64,000 bases of DNA from a gamma proteobacterium HIMB55 (GCA_000227505.4 AGIF02000001.1:1136035-1200034), one strand, 5' to 3'; shown: positions 39,188 to 48,900, counted from the first letter of the stretch. Notes: generated from the letters alone by a model not told the origin. Program-made: numbers and translations.

Positions 39188-40585
39188 CTAATCAGACCAA
39201 CCCCAGTCGCTGACGTCACTATTCGCGGCTAACCATACGAAAACCAAATAGGCCGCTACATTCTGATCCATTGCCGCGGGATCGATCTTGTCGAGTGTGT
39301 CATCGGGTGTGTGATGAAGGTCGAAGTAATCACTCCCATCCTGCACGAACCGAAACCCCGGAAAGCCCATCCGATTCATAGGGCTGAGATCTGGTCCACT
39401 AGAGCGCGCATTGTTGCTTCCAGGCGCAATACCCAGAGGCTCAACGAGCTCAGCTATTTTGTCAGCCACGGGCACTGCTGCCTCGTTGATACTCCGCGTG
39501 ATTTTCCAAATTCGACCCGCACCGAAATCGCTTTCGGTACCGATAACATGCTTCCGTAGCTCTTCTTCGTGAGCCTTCGCGTAGGCGTACCCGCCCAAGA
39601 GCCCTACCTCCTCAGCACCCCAGAGCACCAAGCGGATTGTCCGACGAGGTTTGAGTCCGCGACTTTTGATTTGGCGGAGCACCTCCATCGTAATGGCAAC
39701 GCCAGCGCCATCATCGACAGCGCCTGTTCCCAAATCCCAGCTGTCCAGGTGGCCACCTATCACAACTATTTCATCGGCAAGGTCAGTGCCGGGAATCTCA
39801 GCGATTACGTTGCCGCTCTCCACTACGCCTGTGTAATTCGGCGTCAGTGTCATTTTCACCCGAATCGTCTGACCTCTCGCCGCGATGCGTTCGAGTTGAT
39901 CGGCGTCGGGATTGGAGAGCGCGGCAATGGGAATTGGCGTAACCCCCTCGGCGTAACTCATGTTGCCGGTGTGTGGCATGCGATGGCTATCGGTACCGAT
40001 AGAGCGAATCAGTGTTGCAACCGCACCCCGCTTTGCCGCCTCAACTGCACCTGCAGAGCGAAGACGTACAAAGTGACCGTAGGAGGATCCGTCTTGGGTA
40101 CGCTGCATCCCGTGCCCCACATAGGCAATTTTTCCTGTCAGCGAGTCCATATCCGCTGCTTGCAATGCGGCAAGGGTTTCGAAAAGAACCACCTCAGCTT
40201 CAACCCCGGAATCAGAAGTAGCTACACTGTTACCTAGGGAGGTAATGGCTAACTTCTGAGGGAACGGCGCAACAATCTCAGCGACCTCGGTGCCCCTCTC
40301 CCAACCATCCATGGCAAAGGTTTCAACTCTGACGTTCTCAAACCCGTAAGATGCTAACTTCTCGACAGCCCACGCTCGCGCGCGAGCCTCTGCTTCGCTG
40401 CCTGCCAGTCTTGGTCCCACCTCGGTAGTCAGACTCTCCACGATATTCCAAGCGCGCGACCCAACCATCGTCTCGTCACGGAGTTGTTTTGCCGTAGCAA
40501 TCATCTCGTCAGAGACGGGCTGCGCTGTTGCTAGAGTGGTCCAGCTGCAGAAAATGGTCACAGCAATTTTTAATCGAAACGACAT
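39188..40585 (-). CDS. Secreted M28 family zinc peptidase
   Basis: 465 residues. Signal peptide MSFRLKIAVTIFCSWTTLATA, then a PA-like insert, then the M28 catalytic domain. Metal ligands are seen in GGHLDSWDLGTGAVDDGAG, WGAEEVGLLGG, GTESDFGAG and DLHHTPDDTLD. I chose ATG at 40585 because GGAGG lies 8 bases upstream and it starts the signal peptide; a longer in-frame start at 40663 is unlikely. Probably an aminopeptidase or carboxypeptidase of the periplasm or outer surface, acting downstream of larger proteases. Confidence 0.92.
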   Translation of the reverse strand: MSFRLKIAVTIFCSWTTLATAQPVSDEMIATAKQLRDETMVGSRAWNIVESLTTEVGPRLAGSEAEARARAWAVEKLASYGFENVRVETFAMDGWERGTEVAEIVAPFPQKLAITSLGNSVATSDSGVEAEVVLFETLAALQAADMDSLTGKIAYVGHGMQRTQDGSSYGHFVRLRSAGAVEAAKRGAVATLIRSIGTDSHRMPHTGNMSYAEGVTPIPIAALSNPDADQLERIAARGQTIRVKMTLTPNYTGVVESGNVIAEIPGTDLADEIVVIGGHLDSWDLGTGAVDDGAGVAITMEVLRQIKSRGLKPRRTIRLVLWGAEEVGLLGGYAYAKAHEEELRKHVIGTESDFGAGRIWKITRSINEAAVPVADKIAELVEPLGIAPGSNNARSSGPDLSPMNRMGFPGFRFVQDGSDYFDLHHTPDDTLDKIDPAAMDQNVAAYLVFVWLAANSDVSDWGWSD

Positions 40586-40715
40586 GCGTATCCTCCGTAT
40601 TGAGACGTCTGCAGAGTAACAAAAACTTATTGTAGAGAGCGGTGTTCTACGGGAACTTTTCAATCAGCTTTGCGCTCTCAATAAGTGACCTTCATGAGCG
40701 CAGGGGTTCAGCGTA

Positions 40716-41423
40716 ATGGTATTTCCACAAATCTTCATCCGATTCACAGTTTTTGCGGCTCTGATGTTCACGCTTTCCAGCGCCGTCAGTGCTGAAACCC
40801 GTCTTGAGGCACGGGGCGCAGGATTTATTGATATTGCACCTGACCAAGTCAAATTCAGTGCTTCTGTGACCGAGGTAAATCGCAGCGCAGTTGACGCTCA
40901 GACTCAGGTGAATAGCACCATGTCGCGGCTAGAAAAAGCCATCGCCAAATTCAATCTCAATGAGGACTCCATCGACTCGAGTGCCTTGTCGGTTAATCCA
41001 GAGTATCGGTGGGACGCAGACAGTCGTAAGCAAGTTTTCGTGGGCTACCGAGTAAACCGCAATCTTGAATTCACAGCCAATGACGTCTCGGAAATTGGTA
41101 CGATACTAACGTCTCTGACGGAATCGGGTGCGACGCAGGTAAACGCGCCTCAACTCGCGTATTCCCGACCAGAGGATGCTCAACAGCAAGCGCTCCGAAC
41201 TGCCGTAGCCAATGCGCTCAAAACAGTAAGAACAATGGCGTCCGCCGCTAAATTATCCATCCAGGCGATTGACTCCATCAGTGAAGCCAAAGAGCATTTT
41301 GTAGAGCCTTTCAACAATTTGATGCGTGCTGAAGCCTCTTCCGCAGTGGATACTGCACCTACAGTCTCGGTTGGCACACTCCGCTACAGCGCTGACGTCA
41401 AAATCATAGCGACCGCTAATTAA
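40716..41423 (+). CDS. SIMPL domain (DUF541) periplasmic protein
   Basis: 235 residues with a signal peptide ending near SAVSAET. The SIMPL core shows ARGAGFIDIAPDQVKFSASV, a middle YRVNRNLEFTANDVSEIGTIL and the conserved PQLAYSRPEDAQQQALRTAV. E. coli YggE is the best studied member, linked to oxidative stress; the biochemical role is unknown. Divergent from the M28 peptidase with 130 bp between starts. No operator was recognised. Confidence 0.9.
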   Translation: MVFPQIFIRFTVFAALMFTLSSAVSAETRLEARGAGFIDIAPDQVKFSASVTEVNRSAVDAQTQVNSTMSRLEKAIAKFNLNEDSIDSSALSVNPEYRWDADSRKQVFVGYRVNRNLEFTANDVSEIGTILTSLTESGATQVNAPQLAYSRPEDAQQQALRTAVANALKTVRTMASAAKLSIQAIDSISEAKEHFVEPFNNLMRAEASSAVDTAPTVSVGTLRYSADVKIIATAN

Positions 41424-41532
41424 GCCGGCGGGGCTTGGATATCAGAGAGCTCGCCCCTATTATTACGGTTATTGGTGGCAATCATCCGTGCTTAGCGGTC
41501 GCTACCCACGAAAATAGATCAGGAGATCGAAC

Positions 41533-42207
41533 ATGTCGGAAAGACGCGTAGATGTAGCAACGGCTCGTTATGACAGTGCCGTCCTAGAAACCAACAAGGT
41601 TCTTAAAAATACATACATGTTGTTGGGTATGACACTGGCTTTCAGTGCAGTTACTGCGGGCATTTCTATGGCCTTGAACCTTCCCGCCTTTATGGGTTTG
41701 GTGTTCTCGCTAATCGGCTTTGCGCTTTTGTTTGTTGTGAACAGAATGGCTGATAGTGCGAAGGGTTTACCGGCCATCTTTGCCTTCACTGGTGTGATGG
41801 GCGCAGGTCTTGGTCCTCTTCTAAACGCGTATTTAGCGATGCCTGGTGGTCCTCAGTTGGTTATGCAGTCACTCGCTGGAACAGCGTTTATTTTCTTTGG
41901 ATTGTCAGCCTATGCACTCCAGAGCAAGCGCGATTTTTCGTTCATGACTGGCTTCCTGTTCGCGGGCCTTATCGTCGCGATTGTGGCCATGATTGCTAAT
42001 ATCTTCCTGGGTATCCCAGCACTGTCGCTCACTATCTCGGCAGCCGTGGTGATGATCATGTCGGGCTTGATTCTTGTAGATACCAGCAGAATCATCAACG
42101 GCGGCGAAACGAACTACATCCGCGCTACGGTGGGTCTCTACCTCAATATATACAACCTGTTCGTTCACCTACTTCACCTCCTTGGTGCCTTTGGCGGCGA
42201 TGATTAA
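41533..42207 (+). CDS. Bax inhibitor-1 / YccA family membrane protein
   Basis: 224 residues with about seven membrane segments. The family pattern is clear: an N-terminal cytoplasmic stretch, LKNTYMLLGMTLAFSAVTAG, and the C-terminal IINGGETNYIRATVGLYLNIYNLF with conserved acidic residue and LNIYN motif. YccA modulates FtsH, which would make it part of membrane protein quality control; that role is inferred by family. A GGAG site precedes the ATG and an intrinsic terminator follows. Confidence 0.93.
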   Translation: MSERRVDVATARYDSAVLETNKVLKNTYMLLGMTLAFSAVTAGISMALNLPAFMGLVFSLIGFALLFVVNRMADSAKGLPAIFAFTGVMGAGLGPLLNAYLAMPGGPQLVMQSLAGTAFIFFGLSAYALQSKRDFSFMTGFLFAGLIVAIVAMIANIFLGIPALSLTISAAVVMIMSGLILVDTSRIINGGETNYIRATVGLYLNIYNLFVHLLHLLGAFGGDD

Positions 42208-42222
42208 ACGAGTGCACGCTTC

Positions 42223-42249
42223 AAAAACCCCGGCTTGCCGGGGTTTTTT
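42223..42249 (+). terminator. Intrinsic terminator after the Bax inhibitor-1 gene
   Basis: AAAAACCCCGGC-TT-GCCGGGGTTTTTT. The 2-base loop is short, so the apical pair may open. It ends 9 bp before the tusD start. Confidence 0.88.
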
Positions 42250-42257
42250 ATTCCCCT

Positions 42258-42572
42258 ATGAAATCCATCGCCCTTCTCATTAAAGACAGATCAGTCGCCA
42301 CACCGGCGGCTTTGCGTTACGCGAAGGCCCTTGTCCGATCAGGCAACCCACCTGTGAGTGTGTTTTTCTACGGGCGGGGGGTCTGTCAGGCCGCAGAGCC
42401 TATTCATGAAGATTGGCGCGAAATAAAAGGACTTTGCGGTGCCAGCCTTACTTTGTGCAGCGCCTCGGCGGAAAAATTTGGTATCAGCGGCGATGCTGAG
42501 TTTGATGTAGCAGGACTCGGTGAATTGATGGCAAGCGGCTTAAATAACACGAGAGTCATAAGCTTTGGCTAA
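42258..42572 (+). CDS. tusD: Sulfur relay protein TusD
   Basis: 104 residues, DsrE fold. Takes persulfide sulfur from TusA within the TusBCD heterohexamer for 2-thiouridine synthesis at tRNA position 34. The conserved acceptor Cys lies in LTLCSASAEKFGI, like Cys78 of E. coli TusD. The gene begins directly after a terminator and overlaps tusC by 8 bp. Confidence 0.88.
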   Translation: MKSIALLIKDRSVATPAALRYAKALVRSGNPPVSVFFYGRGVCQAAEPIHEDWREIKGLCGASLTLCSASAEKFGISGDAEFDVAGLGELMASGLNNTRVISFG

Positions 42573-42921
42573 TACAGCATCATGGCTATTAATAATAGCT
42601 TCGGCACCCTATCAACATCGTTTAGATAGTGACCCCGCCGTTGATCTTGTCATGGCCGTCGGTGCGTTTGGCCAGCAGGTGTCGGTATTGTTTATGGGGG
42701 AAGGACGTGGATACCTAGATGCTGAGATTACTCCGGGGGACGAGCAAACTGATCTGAGGAAACTTCTGAAGTCCCTCCCCCTCTACGACGTTGATAATGT
42801 ATATGTGTTGGCAGATGAAGACGTAGATACCAAGGCGGCGTTCACCGTTCCCGCTGAGATCATCGCTTCTGACGATGCGTCCCGACTGATTGCTCAAGCA
42901 GATCACGTGGTGAGCTTCTGA
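42565..42921 (+). CDS. tusC: Sulfur relay protein TusC
   Basis: 118 residues, DsrF type. Structural member of TusBCD. Family features are SAPYQHRLDSDPAVDLVMAV, the motif VSVLFMGEGRGYL and LKSLPLYDVDNVYV. It overlaps tusD by 8 bp and tusB by one base, so the relay genes are a tight operon. Confidence 0.9.
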   Translation: MANTASWLLIIASAPYQHRLDSDPAVDLVMAVGAFGQQVSVLFMGEGRGYLDAEITPGDEQTDLRKLLKSLPLYDVDNVYVLADEDVDTKAAFTVPAEIIASDDASRLIAQADHVVSF

Positions 42922-43187
42922 TGGCCATACATTTGATCAATCAACAATACCAAGCATCCCATGCGGTACGACTAGTGGCTGAGGGCGACACCGTAATCGT
43001 CACAAAGGAGCAGATAGCTGTAGACGTAATCGCCGCACTTGCTGATCGTAATGTATCGGTGGCGCTACTTACAGGGACCTCGCCCGAGGCTAGCGACAAT
43101 AGTGCCCGAGCAGCGTGCAAGGTCATCTCAGAGGACGACTGGGTGCGGTACACTACATCCGATGAATCCGTGATTAGTTGGGGTTAA
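42921..43187 (+). CDS. tusB: Sulfur relay protein TusB
   Basis: 88 residues, DsrH type. Completes TusBCD. The end VISWG is typical, and the middle ALADRNVSVALLTGT fits the fold. The start ATG overlaps the tusC stop by one base. Confidence 0.88.
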   Translation: MAIHLINQQYQASHAVRLVAEGDTVIVTKEQIAVDVIAALADRNVSVALLTGTSPEASDNSARAACKVISEDDWVRYTTSDESVISWG

Positions 43188-43189
43188 AT

Positions 43190-43516
43190 ATGCAGGCGTC
43201 GATTACTGATGACATGCTAGACGCCAATGGCTTCCTTGTTGATCGCGCTCTTTGGACGCCGGCGGTTGCGGAGGCATTCGCAGAACTAGAAAGCATCACG
43301 TTGACCGACGCGCATTGGGAAATTATTGCGCTTATCCAGCGATTCTATGAGGAGTTTGATGCATCACCTGCTAACCGAGCCCTCGCAAAGTACGTAAAAA
43401 TTGAACTAGGCCCCGAGAAAGGAAACAGCATTTACCTCATGTCGCTATTTCCCAGCTCCCCTACGCGGCTTGCCAGTCGTATTGCCGGTCTACCAAAACC
43501 AAAGAACTGTCTGTAG
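43190..43516 (+). CDS. tusE: Sulfur relay protein TusE
   Basis: DsrC-family protein that carries persulfide from TusBCD to MnmA. 108 residues from ATG at 43190; a TTG four codons earlier is less likely. The flexible C-terminal arm carries the penultimate Cys in KPKNCL. HWEIIALIQRFYEEF and PSRL-like SSPTRLASRIAGLPKP match the family. Only one arm Cys is present, as in TusE and unlike sulfite-reductase DsrC. Confidence 0.93.
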   Translation: MQASITDDMLDANGFLVDRALWTPAVAEAFAELESITLTDAHWEIIALIQRFYEEFDASPANRALAKYVKIELGPEKGNSIYLMSLFPSSPTRLASRIAGLPKPKNCL

Positions 43517-43518
43517 CC

Positions 43519-44628
43519 GTGTTACCAAAAGATTTTTCGCCCGACGCCTATGAAGATCTGCTGAATGAAAAGATCAGCGGTATTGCCAATGACTTTGAAA
43601 GTCTGGGTGCGCCAACGCCATCGATCATAACGTCTCCGAGAGAGGGATTTCGGATGCGGGCAGAGTTCCGGGTCTGGCACGACGGCGACAAGCTGGACTT
43701 CGTTATGTTCGATCGAGAAGCGCCGAAAATACCGGTCCGTATCAAAGAATTCCCCATAGCTAGCTCGTCCATTCAAGCAGTGCTGGCACCTCTGCGAGAG
43801 GCGCTACAGGCAAATTCTGTGCTGCGCCACAAGCTTTTTCAGGTGGAATTTCTCTCTACGCAATCTGGGGAGATGTTAGTTACGCTCGTATATCACCGAT
43901 CACTTAATGACGAGTGGGAAGCCGAGGCACGCGTGCTTGCCGATCAGTTAGCTATCTCACTGATTGGTCGCTCGAGAGGACAAAAGATCAGTCTGACTCA
44001 AGATTGGGTTGAAGAGTCGTTGACAATCAACAACCAGCTTTACCGTTACAAGCAGCCCGAGCAAGCGTTTATCCAGCCTAACGCCTCTGTCAACGAGCGA
44101 ATGATCGAATGGGCAATGGCCCAAGTAGGCCGTGAGGACTCTGATTTACTCGAGCTCTACTGTGGTATCGGTAACTTCACGATTCCGCTCGCCACACAAT
44201 TCCGCAACGTATTAGCGACCGAAGTTTCAAAGGTAGCGACTCGCGCAGCGGTCGATAACCTGACGCTAAACAACGTCAATAATGTTGAATTCGCAAGGCT
44301 ATCGGCTGAGGAGATGACCGTCGCTATGGCGGGTACGCGTAAGTTCAGGCGATTAGCGACACTGCAACGCCCTCTCGAAGACTACAAACTTCAAACTGTT
44401 TTTGTAGATCCGCCTCGCGCAGGCCTCGACCCGGGCACGTTGGCCTTGGTTAAAGGCTTTTATGAGATTCTCTATATCAGCTGTAACCCGCTGACGTTGA
44501 TAGACAATTTGAAGACGCTAACCGAAACACACACAATAGAATCGCTTGCTTTCTTCGACCAGTTCCCCTACACCCCTCATTTGGAATGTGGCGTTCATTT
44601 AAAGCAACGCTCGGAAGCGATAGCATGA
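43519..44628 (+). CDS. trmA: tRNA (uracil-54-C5)-methyltransferase TrmA
   Basis: Makes ribothymidine in the T loop of all tRNAs. 369 residues. SAM-binding [41 protein letters not shown] and the catalytic Cys in [11 protein letters not shown] are all present. The start codon is GTG, 2 bases after the tusE stop. It shares its stop with the start of the next gene (ATGA). Its position with the Tus genes makes a small tRNA-modification operon. Confidence 0.96.
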   Translation: MLPKDFSPDAYEDLLNEKISGIANDFESLGAPTPSIITSPREGFRMRAEFRVWHDGDKLDFVMFDREAPKIPVRIKEFPIASSSIQAVLAPLREALQANSVLRHKLFQVEFLSTQSGEMLVTLVYHRSLNDEWEAEARVLADQLAISLIGRSRGQKISLTQDWVEESLTINNQLYRYKQPEQAFIQPNASVNERMIEWAMAQVGREDSDLLELYCGIGNFTIPLATQFRNVLATEVSKVATRAAVDNLTLNNVNNVEFARLSAEEMTVAMAGTRKFRRLATLQRPLEDYKLQTVFVDPPRAGLDPGTLALVKGFYEILYISCNPLTLIDNLKTLTETHTIESLAFFDQFPYTPHLECGVHLKQRSEAIA

Positions 44629-44909
44629 AAAAGCTCAGCACAACTCAGGTCGATTACGCGCTAAAAACAAGCCTCAGCCGCTGGCAACTAGAGGACGATT
44701 TCATACGTCGCGATTTCGAGTTCAAGGATTTTATCGCCGCCTGGGGTTTTATGAACCGCGTGGCACTTCTCGCAGAGAAGGCCGACCACCACCCGAATTG
44801 GGAAAACGTCTATAACCGCGTCACTATAAGACTATCGACTCATGATGCTGACGGGCTTACCGATAAGGATCTTCAGCTCGCCGCCAACATCGACAAATGC
44901 GTTGGTTAA
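44625..44909 (+). CDS. Pterin-4a-carbinolamine dehydratase
   Basis: 94 residues from ATG at 44625, overlapping the trmA stop. Family motif: [20 protein letters not shown] followed by [20 protein letters not shown] with the catalytic His pair and H-P-x-W. Recycles oxidised pterin cofactor after aromatic hydroxylation or acts as a DCoH-like protein; no phenylalanine hydroxylase is in the window. Confidence 0.93.
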   Translation: MKKLSTTQVDYALKTSLSRWQLEDDFIRRDFEFKDFIAAWGFMNRVALLAEKADHHPNWENVYNRVTIRLSTHDADGLTDKDLQLAANIDKCVG

Positions 44910-44917
44910 TCTGGCAA

Positions 44918-45772
44918 CTACGCACCGATAAAGCGTTCAATGGCCTCGGTAACCATCTTATCCATCAGCATGGGTGCGTGACCCACATCGCCCACTTCTA
45001 AGTACTCGAGACTTGGAATTGCCTCAATCATCCTATCTTTGATTTCGGTATCCAGTAGATCTGAGATCGCGCCCCGAACTAGCATGAGAGGCTGAGCGTC
45101 AAGAAGCTGATAGACGGGCCATAAGTCAGGCGGTACAGCGCTACCATCGTCTGCTTTAACCGCTTGTGAGATAGCAGGGTCGTAATCTAAATAGGGCGCA
45201 CCATCGCGCTCACTGAACAACTGCCGCGTAAAGGTTTGCCATTGGTCATCGCTCAAGGTGGGAAAAGCAACACCATTGATACTGCGGTTGTAAACTACCG
45301 CCTCGTCCCAAGTAGAGATAGGGCCGCCCTGCCCTACATAGCTACTGATACGATCTAAACCCACCCTCGAGAGCTCGGGACCGATATCGTTTAGCACAAC
45401 GTGGCTAAACACACCTGGCTTGGCAGCATTCATTACCATGGCCATGAGCCCACCCATCGAGGTACCCACGGCGGCGACTTGTGATTCACCAGCCGCTTCC
45501 AGCAACGTAAACATATCGCCAACATAATTGGGTATGGCATAGCGCTCGGGTTGCGAATCCCATTCTGACTTACCACGGCCTCTCTGCTCGGCCACCAAGA
45601 CACGATAAGAGCTTGAAAGCCTTCCAGCTAGAACTTCAAAGTCTCGCGAGTTTCGCGTAAGCCCATGCATCATCAGCACACAACCACGGCGGCTGTTAGG
45701 CCCCGGGTAGTCTCTAGCATAGAGCGTCAGACCGTCATCTACCGTGTAGAAAAGATCTTCATACCTTTGCAT
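44918..45772 (-). CDS. Alpha/beta hydrolase
   Basis: 284 residues from ATG at 45772, which has GGGAGG 6 bases upstream. The nucleophile Ser is in VGTSMGGLMAM, the oxyanion region is MMHGLTRNSRDFE and the catalytic His is in VGDVGHAPML. It has no signal peptide. The substrate is unknown; esterase or C–C hydrolase are both possible. Confidence 0.9.
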   Translation of the reverse strand: MQRYEDLFYTVDDGLTLYARDYPGPNSRRGCVLMMHGLTRNSRDFEVLAGRLSSSYRVLVAEQRGRGKSEWDSQPERYAIPNYVGDMFTLLEAAGESQVAAVGTSMGGLMAMVMNAAKPGVFSHVVLNDIGPELSRVGLDRISSYVGQGGPISTWDEAVVYNRSINGVAFPTLSDDQWQTFTRQLFSERDGAPYLDYDPAISQAVKADDGSAVPPDLWPVYQLLDAQPLMLVRGAISDLLDTEIKDRMIEAIPSLEYLEVGDVGHAPMLMDKMVTEAIERFIGA

Positions 45773-45856
45773 CCGTAACCTCCCATGGTTCTGCCTCGAG
45801 AGAAATTCAGACAGAAAAAAGTGCACTCAAAACGCGCAGCATCCAATGAGGAAAGC

Positions 45857-46471
45857 CTATCCGGGATAACTACCCGAGAGCCCCTTGTAAACAGCATCCG
45901 CGAAGCCTGCATCACTTGCATCGAGCCCGCTAAGAATGTCTGAGAGGTGCTCATTGTCCTCCCGACCGTCCCAAACTTTGACGTATGACCCGTCCTTGTA
46001 GCCATGATCCTGACGGAAGAAGTTCAAAACGTTCTTCCCGACATACATACGGTAGAGCTGATAAAAACTCAGACCACTCGCTCGCATAAGATTCAGAAAC
46101 GCTGAGGTGGAGAAGGATTCGCTCGTAATACAAGCAGATGCTAAGGCCTCGGATGCCTCCAGCAGGCTGAGACTCGCATCGGACTCCGCACTCAAATCTT
46201 TCACGATGTCAGCGGCTAAGCTGTCAGTATGCTCACTACTTACGAGCAAAGCCGACATCCCAAAGTGCCATATATCAACCACCTCTAGCTGGATTTGCTC
46301 GATATCAGGTTCTGCGTGTTTCCACCATTTGTAACCGGCGTGGTCCATCAATTCCGCACATTCGATCCACGCAGCGCGATACCACTCGTAGCCCTGCTCC
46401 CGCCACTTTGGATGAACTTTGGTGTTCATTTTGTCCTGAAGATCCAACATGGTTTGTACAGCGGTAAGCAT
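45857..46471 (-). CDS. All-alpha dimeric dUTP diphosphatase-like protein
   Basis: 204 residues. Matches the dUTPase-2 (all-alpha NTP pyrophosphatase) family: ECAELMDHAGYKWWK with the metal-binding Glu pair, EVVDIWHFGMSALL, YVGKNVLNFFRQDHGYKDG and a WDGREDNEHL tail. Likely removes dUTP from the nucleotide pool. Most gammaproteobacteria use the trimeric Dut; whether this genome also has one cannot be seen here. Same strand as the hydrolase downstream, 84 bp apart. Confidence 0.85.
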   Translation of the reverse strand: MLTAVQTMLDLQDKMNTKVHPKWREQGYEWYRAAWIECAELMDHAGYKWWKHAEPDIEQIQLEVVDIWHFGMSALLVSSEHTDSLAADIVKDLSAESDASLSLLEASEALASACITSESFSTSAFLNLMRASGLSFYQLYRMYVGKNVLNFFRQDHGYKDGSYVKVWDGREDNEHLSDILSGLDASDAGFADAVYKGLSGSYPG

Positions 46472-46549
46472 CGAGATTGTCCTGTTAGTTTGTAAGGAGT
46501 GACGTTACCATGGCGCGCGATTTGTTAACTACATCTTCGGGAATCAAAT

Positions 46550-46981
46550 ATGAGCAATGTCGACCCTATCGAGCGTTTAAACAGTAATCGCCCGCCCTTT
46601 ATCGAGTTGCTTAATGGTCATGTTATTGGCAGTGATCGTGATGAACAAAGCTGCACGTTTGAATTCCGCCCAACCAAGGACCACTGCCACTCCATTGACG
46701 TGGTACAAGGCGGCTTTATCACTGTGATGTTGGATGCGGCGATGTCGCACGCTGTTTTTGCACACCTCGCAGAGGAAGGTGTAGTTGCGCTCTCAAGCTA
46801 TGAAGTAACGACTCGCTACCATGCGGTCACTCGCGGTGAAAAAGGTCCGGTATTTGCTCGCGGTTGGATCCGGCAGGCGACGTTTAAAACAGTCTTTTTA
46901 GAGTCAGAACTCCTCGATGAGGACGGTAATTTGCTTGCAACTGCTCAGAGTGTTGCCAAAATTGTCAGAGCAAAATCTTAA
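46550..46981 (+). CDS. PaaI-type hotdog thioesterase
   Basis: 143 residues, single hotdog domain. The helix HSIDVVQGGFITVMLDAAMS carries the GG and the catalytic-type Asp. Likely hydrolyses an acyl-CoA thioester. Divergent from the dUTPase gene with 78 bp between. Substrate not known. Confidence 0.88.
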   Translation: MSNVDPIERLNSNRPPFIELLNGHVIGSDRDEQSCTFEFRPTKDHCHSIDVVQGGFITVMLDAAMSHAVFAHLAEEGVVALSSYEVTTRYHAVTRGEKGPVFARGWIRQATFKTVFLESELLDEDGNLLATAQSVAKIVRAKS

Positions 46982-47148
46982 AGCCTCCGCGGCCACCCAC
47001 AGCTCTTGCAGCTCTAGCTTTTGAGTAACCGACCGACGCTTTTCAAACTGTAACTTTTTCCCTTCAACCGACGGACAGTAGAAGTCATAGTCGAATACGT
47101 ACTAGGCCGTCGGCTTGATCGTGACTAAGAGCTTTCAAGGAGTATCAC

Positions 47149-47520
47149 GTGCAAAAATTTTCTCTCTTCCTAGGAATCACGCTGCTAGCAGGGTGCGCGA
47201 CCTCTGACCCGTTCGTTGACGCCCCCATCATCGATCGCAAAGGTGTCGATATGGCGAAATACGCCGCGGACAAGGCGGAGTGTGAGCAGTACGCATCAGA
47301 GGTGGATCGTGGCGGGAAAATCGCAAGAGGCGCGATCGGCGGTGCCGTAGTTGGTGGTGCAATCGGAGCGATCGTAAACCGTCGCTCAAACTCCGCTGAG
47401 CGCGGTGCGGGTGTTGGCGCGGTCACCGGTGGCGTTGGCGGCGCCCGTGAAGGCAGTCGCGAGGTTGAGCAAGTGATCAAACAGTGTCTCCGCGGAAGGG
47501 GCTACAGGGTTCTAAATTAA
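47149..47520 (+). CDS. Glycine-zipper lipoprotein
   Basis: 123 residues. Signal peptide with lipobox LLAGC, so a lipid-anchored outer- or inner-membrane protein. A glycine-zipper segment of alternating Gly (GAIGGAVVGGAIGAIVN, GAGVGAVTGGVGGA) follows and a basic tail ends it. The start is GTG with AAGGAG 8 bases before. Function unknown; some such proteins support envelope integrity. The 167-bp spacer upstream holds nothing I recognise. Confidence 0.85.
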   Translation: MQKFSLFLGITLLAGCATSDPFVDAPIIDRKGVDMAKYAADKAECEQYASEVDRGGKIARGAIGGAVVGGAIGAIVNRRSNSAERGAGVGAVTGGVGGAREGSREVEQVIKQCLRGRGYRVLN

Positions 47521-47565
47521 GACGAACCCTGCTTTTCCCAAAGTCCCAGTCTACGGTTCCTTCCC

Positions 47566-48900
47566 TTACTCGTATGTATCGGTGAGTGCCTGATAAACAG
47601 CGACTTTGACATCCGAGCGAAGTGGCCAGGGGCTCTGCATCAGCTGGATCATGCTAATCACCACAAGCTCTTCAACCGGGTCAATCCAGAAGACTGTTCC
47701 TGCTGCTCCACCCCAGTTGTACTCACCGTCGCTACCCATGATGCTAATCGCGGTAGAGTCAGTGACCACGCCAAAGCCCAGACCAAAGCCAAAGCCAGGA
47801 CGGCCTATGTCATCGGTTGGCTTCTCACCCCACGAATCCAGCATCGAGTCTTCCGCTAGGTGATTTTTAGTCATGAACGCCACCGTCTTGGGTCCAAGAA
47901 TGCGAGCACCATTGAAAGAACCACCACGGCGCATCATCTCCGAGAACTTTGCGTAATCCATGGCTGTCGAAACCAAGCCACCGCCACCAGAGAAGAGTGA
48001 GACATCAAAGTAATCAATCATGGCGACGCCATCACGATAGGAGAACGGTGGTGGCGCGTATTTTGTATTAGTCAGTGCACCTGTTTCCGGGTTGAGGAAA
48101 TGATTGGGAACAAAGCGCTCCCGCTCGGACTCAGGGACTTCAAAGAAGGTGTCAGTCATACCCAAAGGCGCAAAAATATGCTCTTCGAGATACTCGTCAA
48201 AGGGCTGACCTGACAAGCGCTGAACCACAATGCCCGTAATATCGACCGCTACCGAGTAGTGCCAGCGGTCTCCCGGGTGAAACTTAAGTGGAAGCTTACC
48301 AATGCGCGCGGCCAACTCATCAAGGTCTTTAGAAGCCCACAGGTCAGCCATCGCATACCGCTGATCCACGGCATCAGTGGCCGCTGCAAAGCCATACGAC
48401 ATGCCTGTGGTGTGCATAAGGAGCTGATGCATTGTCATCTCTCGGCCAGCAGGCACGAACTCGCCTGAGGCATCGAGTACCTTAAGGTCTTTAAGTTCGG
48501 GCACGAACTTCGTCACAGGGTCAGTTAGCTGAAACTTGCCCTGCTCGTACAGCTGCATAGCGGCAACGGCTGTAATGGGCTTGGTCATTGAATAGATGCG
48601 AAACAGATCATCTACCTGCATTGGCGAGGGATTGTCTGCTCCTCGATTACCTGTTGCCTCGTAGTGAATGACTTCTCCATTACGAACGACAAGATTTACG
48701 ATTCCAGCGACGCGGCCCTCGTCAACATATTGTTGTGAAAGCTCTGATAAGCGCTGCAGTTTCTCGCTCGAGACGCCTTGTGCTTCAGGCTTACTAGCCT
48801 CTAAAGAAGCCAGCCCCGTCACCGGATTTACGAGCAATAATGCGCCCAAAACAAAAGAACTAATCGATTTAGCGCGGTACGAAATAGGTTTTTCAGACAT
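47566..48900 (-). CDS. Secreted serine hydrolase, beta-lactamase class C / EstB type
   Basis: 444 residues with an N-terminal signal or anchor (SFVLGALLLVNPVTGLAS). The catalytic Ser-x-x-Lys is in IYSMTKPITAVA and the second motif Tyr is in RWHYSVAVDI. The third motif is not a clear KTG; GYNWGGAAG-like sequence stands near the end. It is probably an esterase or D-amino-acid-type hydrolase rather than a true lactamase. Confidence 0.88.
   Translation of the reverse strand: MSEKPISYRAKSISSFVLGALLLVNPVTGLASLEASKPEAQGVSSEKLQRLSELSQQYVDEGRVAGIVNLVVRNGEVIHYEATGNRGADNPSPMQVDDLFRIYSMTKPITAVAAMQLYEQGKFQLTDPVTKFVPELKDLKVLDASGEFVPAGREMTMHQLLMHTTGMSYGFAAATDAVDQRYAMADLWASKDLDELAARIGKLPLKFHPGDRWHYSVAVDITGIVVQRLSGQPFDEYLEEHIFAPLGMTDTFFEVPESERERFVPNHFLNPETGALTNTKYAPPPFSYRDGVAMIDYFDVSLFSGGGGLVSTAMDYAKFSEMMRRGGSFNGARILGPKTVAFMTKNHLAEDSMLDSWGEKPTDDIGRPGFGFGLGFGVVTDSTAISIMGSDGEYNWGGAAGTVFWIDPVEELVVISMIQLMQSPWPLRSDVKVAVYQALTDTYE

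Noticed and set aside
39569-40237. 222-codon open frame antisense to the M28 peptidase gene
   Set aside because: The peptidase on the other strand has full catalytic motifs and a signal peptide; the antisense product has no recognisable features.
47566-48900. Beta-lactam resistance gene
   Set aside because: It has SxxK and YxV motifs but no clear KTG, and class C-like esterases are far more common in this setting.
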